DNA from: Microcaldota archaeon
GTDB taxonomy: Archaea; Micrarchaeota; Micrarchaeia; Burarchaeales; Fermentimicrarchaeaceae
NCBI GenBank assembly: GCA_026396455.1
Contig: JAPLWT010000033.1
Location: 1-23,390, forward strand
Length of the DNA: 23,390 nucleotides
Direction of reading: 5' to 3'
Shown: in pieces, positions 23,230 through 23,390 of the stretch
How positions within the stretch are numbered: the stretch's first letter is position 1
Layout: each line of letters starts with the position of its first letter
Translations under genes and position numbers: made by a program
The notes under the pieces: generated by a model
Database searches by the model: none
Seen by the model: the letters and a program-made list of their open reading frames with translations, nothing else
What the model was told of the DNA's origin: nothing

Positions 23230-23390
23230 ATGATTTGCGAAAGGTGCGGGAAAGAGGTATACCTGATAGAACAGTGCGACTACTGCAACAGGAAGGTTTG
23301 AGTGCAATGCGAGAAGTCGGCAAAGAAGACAAGCAGAATCAGGAGAATAGTGATTTGCAAGGACTGCTGGACTGATATGAAAAAGAGGAA
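23230..23390 (+). pseudogene. Zinc-ribbon protein with an in-frame TGA, 3' end beyond window
   Basis: From the ATG at 23230 (GGTGA 5 nt upstream; a GTG at 23221 is in frame) the protein reads CERC, then CDYC, then NRKV and a TGA at 23299-23301. The same frame continues after the TGA as VQCEKSAKK and VICKDCW to the window edge. The TGA occupies the first position of what would be a third CxxC pair, giving four pairs in all as in small archaeal zinc-ribbon proteins. It is thus one gene interrupted at a cysteine position. A TGC/TGT to TGA change or a sequence error is most likely; recoding is possible but unsupported. Other genes here use TGA as a normal stop. The function is unknown. Confidence 0.7.

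Overview
The window reads as archaeal DNA, probably from a small-genome (DPANN-type) lineage. This is an inference, supported by an archaeal-type aspartyl-tRNA synthetase, an archaeal/eukaryotic-type MiaB-like methylthiotransferase, TATA boxes about 25-30 nt ahead of starts, ribosome-binding sites built on a GGTG core, an archaeal lipobox and several surface proteins rich in N-glycosylation sequons. Almost everything is on the minus strand and densely packed, with ATGA, TGATG or 0-60 nt junctions. No tRNA, rRNA, CRISPR array, transposase or integrase was seen.

From right to left: 23390-23230 is a zinc-ribbon gene on the plus strand that leaves the window and has an in-frame TGA where a cysteine is expected. 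A divergent promoter region separates it from a minus-strand run of a tRNA methylthiotransferase (23177-21924), a helical cell-surface protein (21887-20016), aspS (20006-18711), a six-helix membrane protein (18651-17911) and a GT39-like membrane glycosyltransferase (17886-16369). A small plus-strand membrane protein (16005-16376) converges on the last of these.

The main interest is 15828-1516, a long minus-strand gene cluster that looks like a type IV secretion-like (VirB/Ced-Ted-like) machine. In order it holds two VirB2/TrbC-like pilins, six tandem VirB6-like polytopic proteins (the fifth broken by a frameshift), two paralogous proteins that look like a VirB3-type membrane anchor joined to a VirB4 N-terminal domain, a VirB4/HerA-type ATPase lacking that N-terminal domain, and a 99-residue protein that is a free-standing copy of the ATPase's C-terminal domain. 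These are followed by a zinc-ribbon membrane protein, a coiled-coil protein with a winged-helix-like tail, a small basic protein and an 806-residue cell-surface protein with a cytoplasmic domain. No relaxase, VirD4 coupling protein, VirB8 or VirB11 is visible. That argues against a complete conjugation module and leaves DNA uptake, as in the crenarchaeal Ced system, or cell-cell contact open.

At the left end, 1439-1 encodes the N-terminal 479 residues of a secreted cysteine-rich surface protein that continues beyond the window. It has its own promoter with two adjacent 13-bp direct repeats. A reasonable model, not proven, is that pilins, VirB6 channel proteins, the split VirB4 motor and the surface proteins act together in the envelope.
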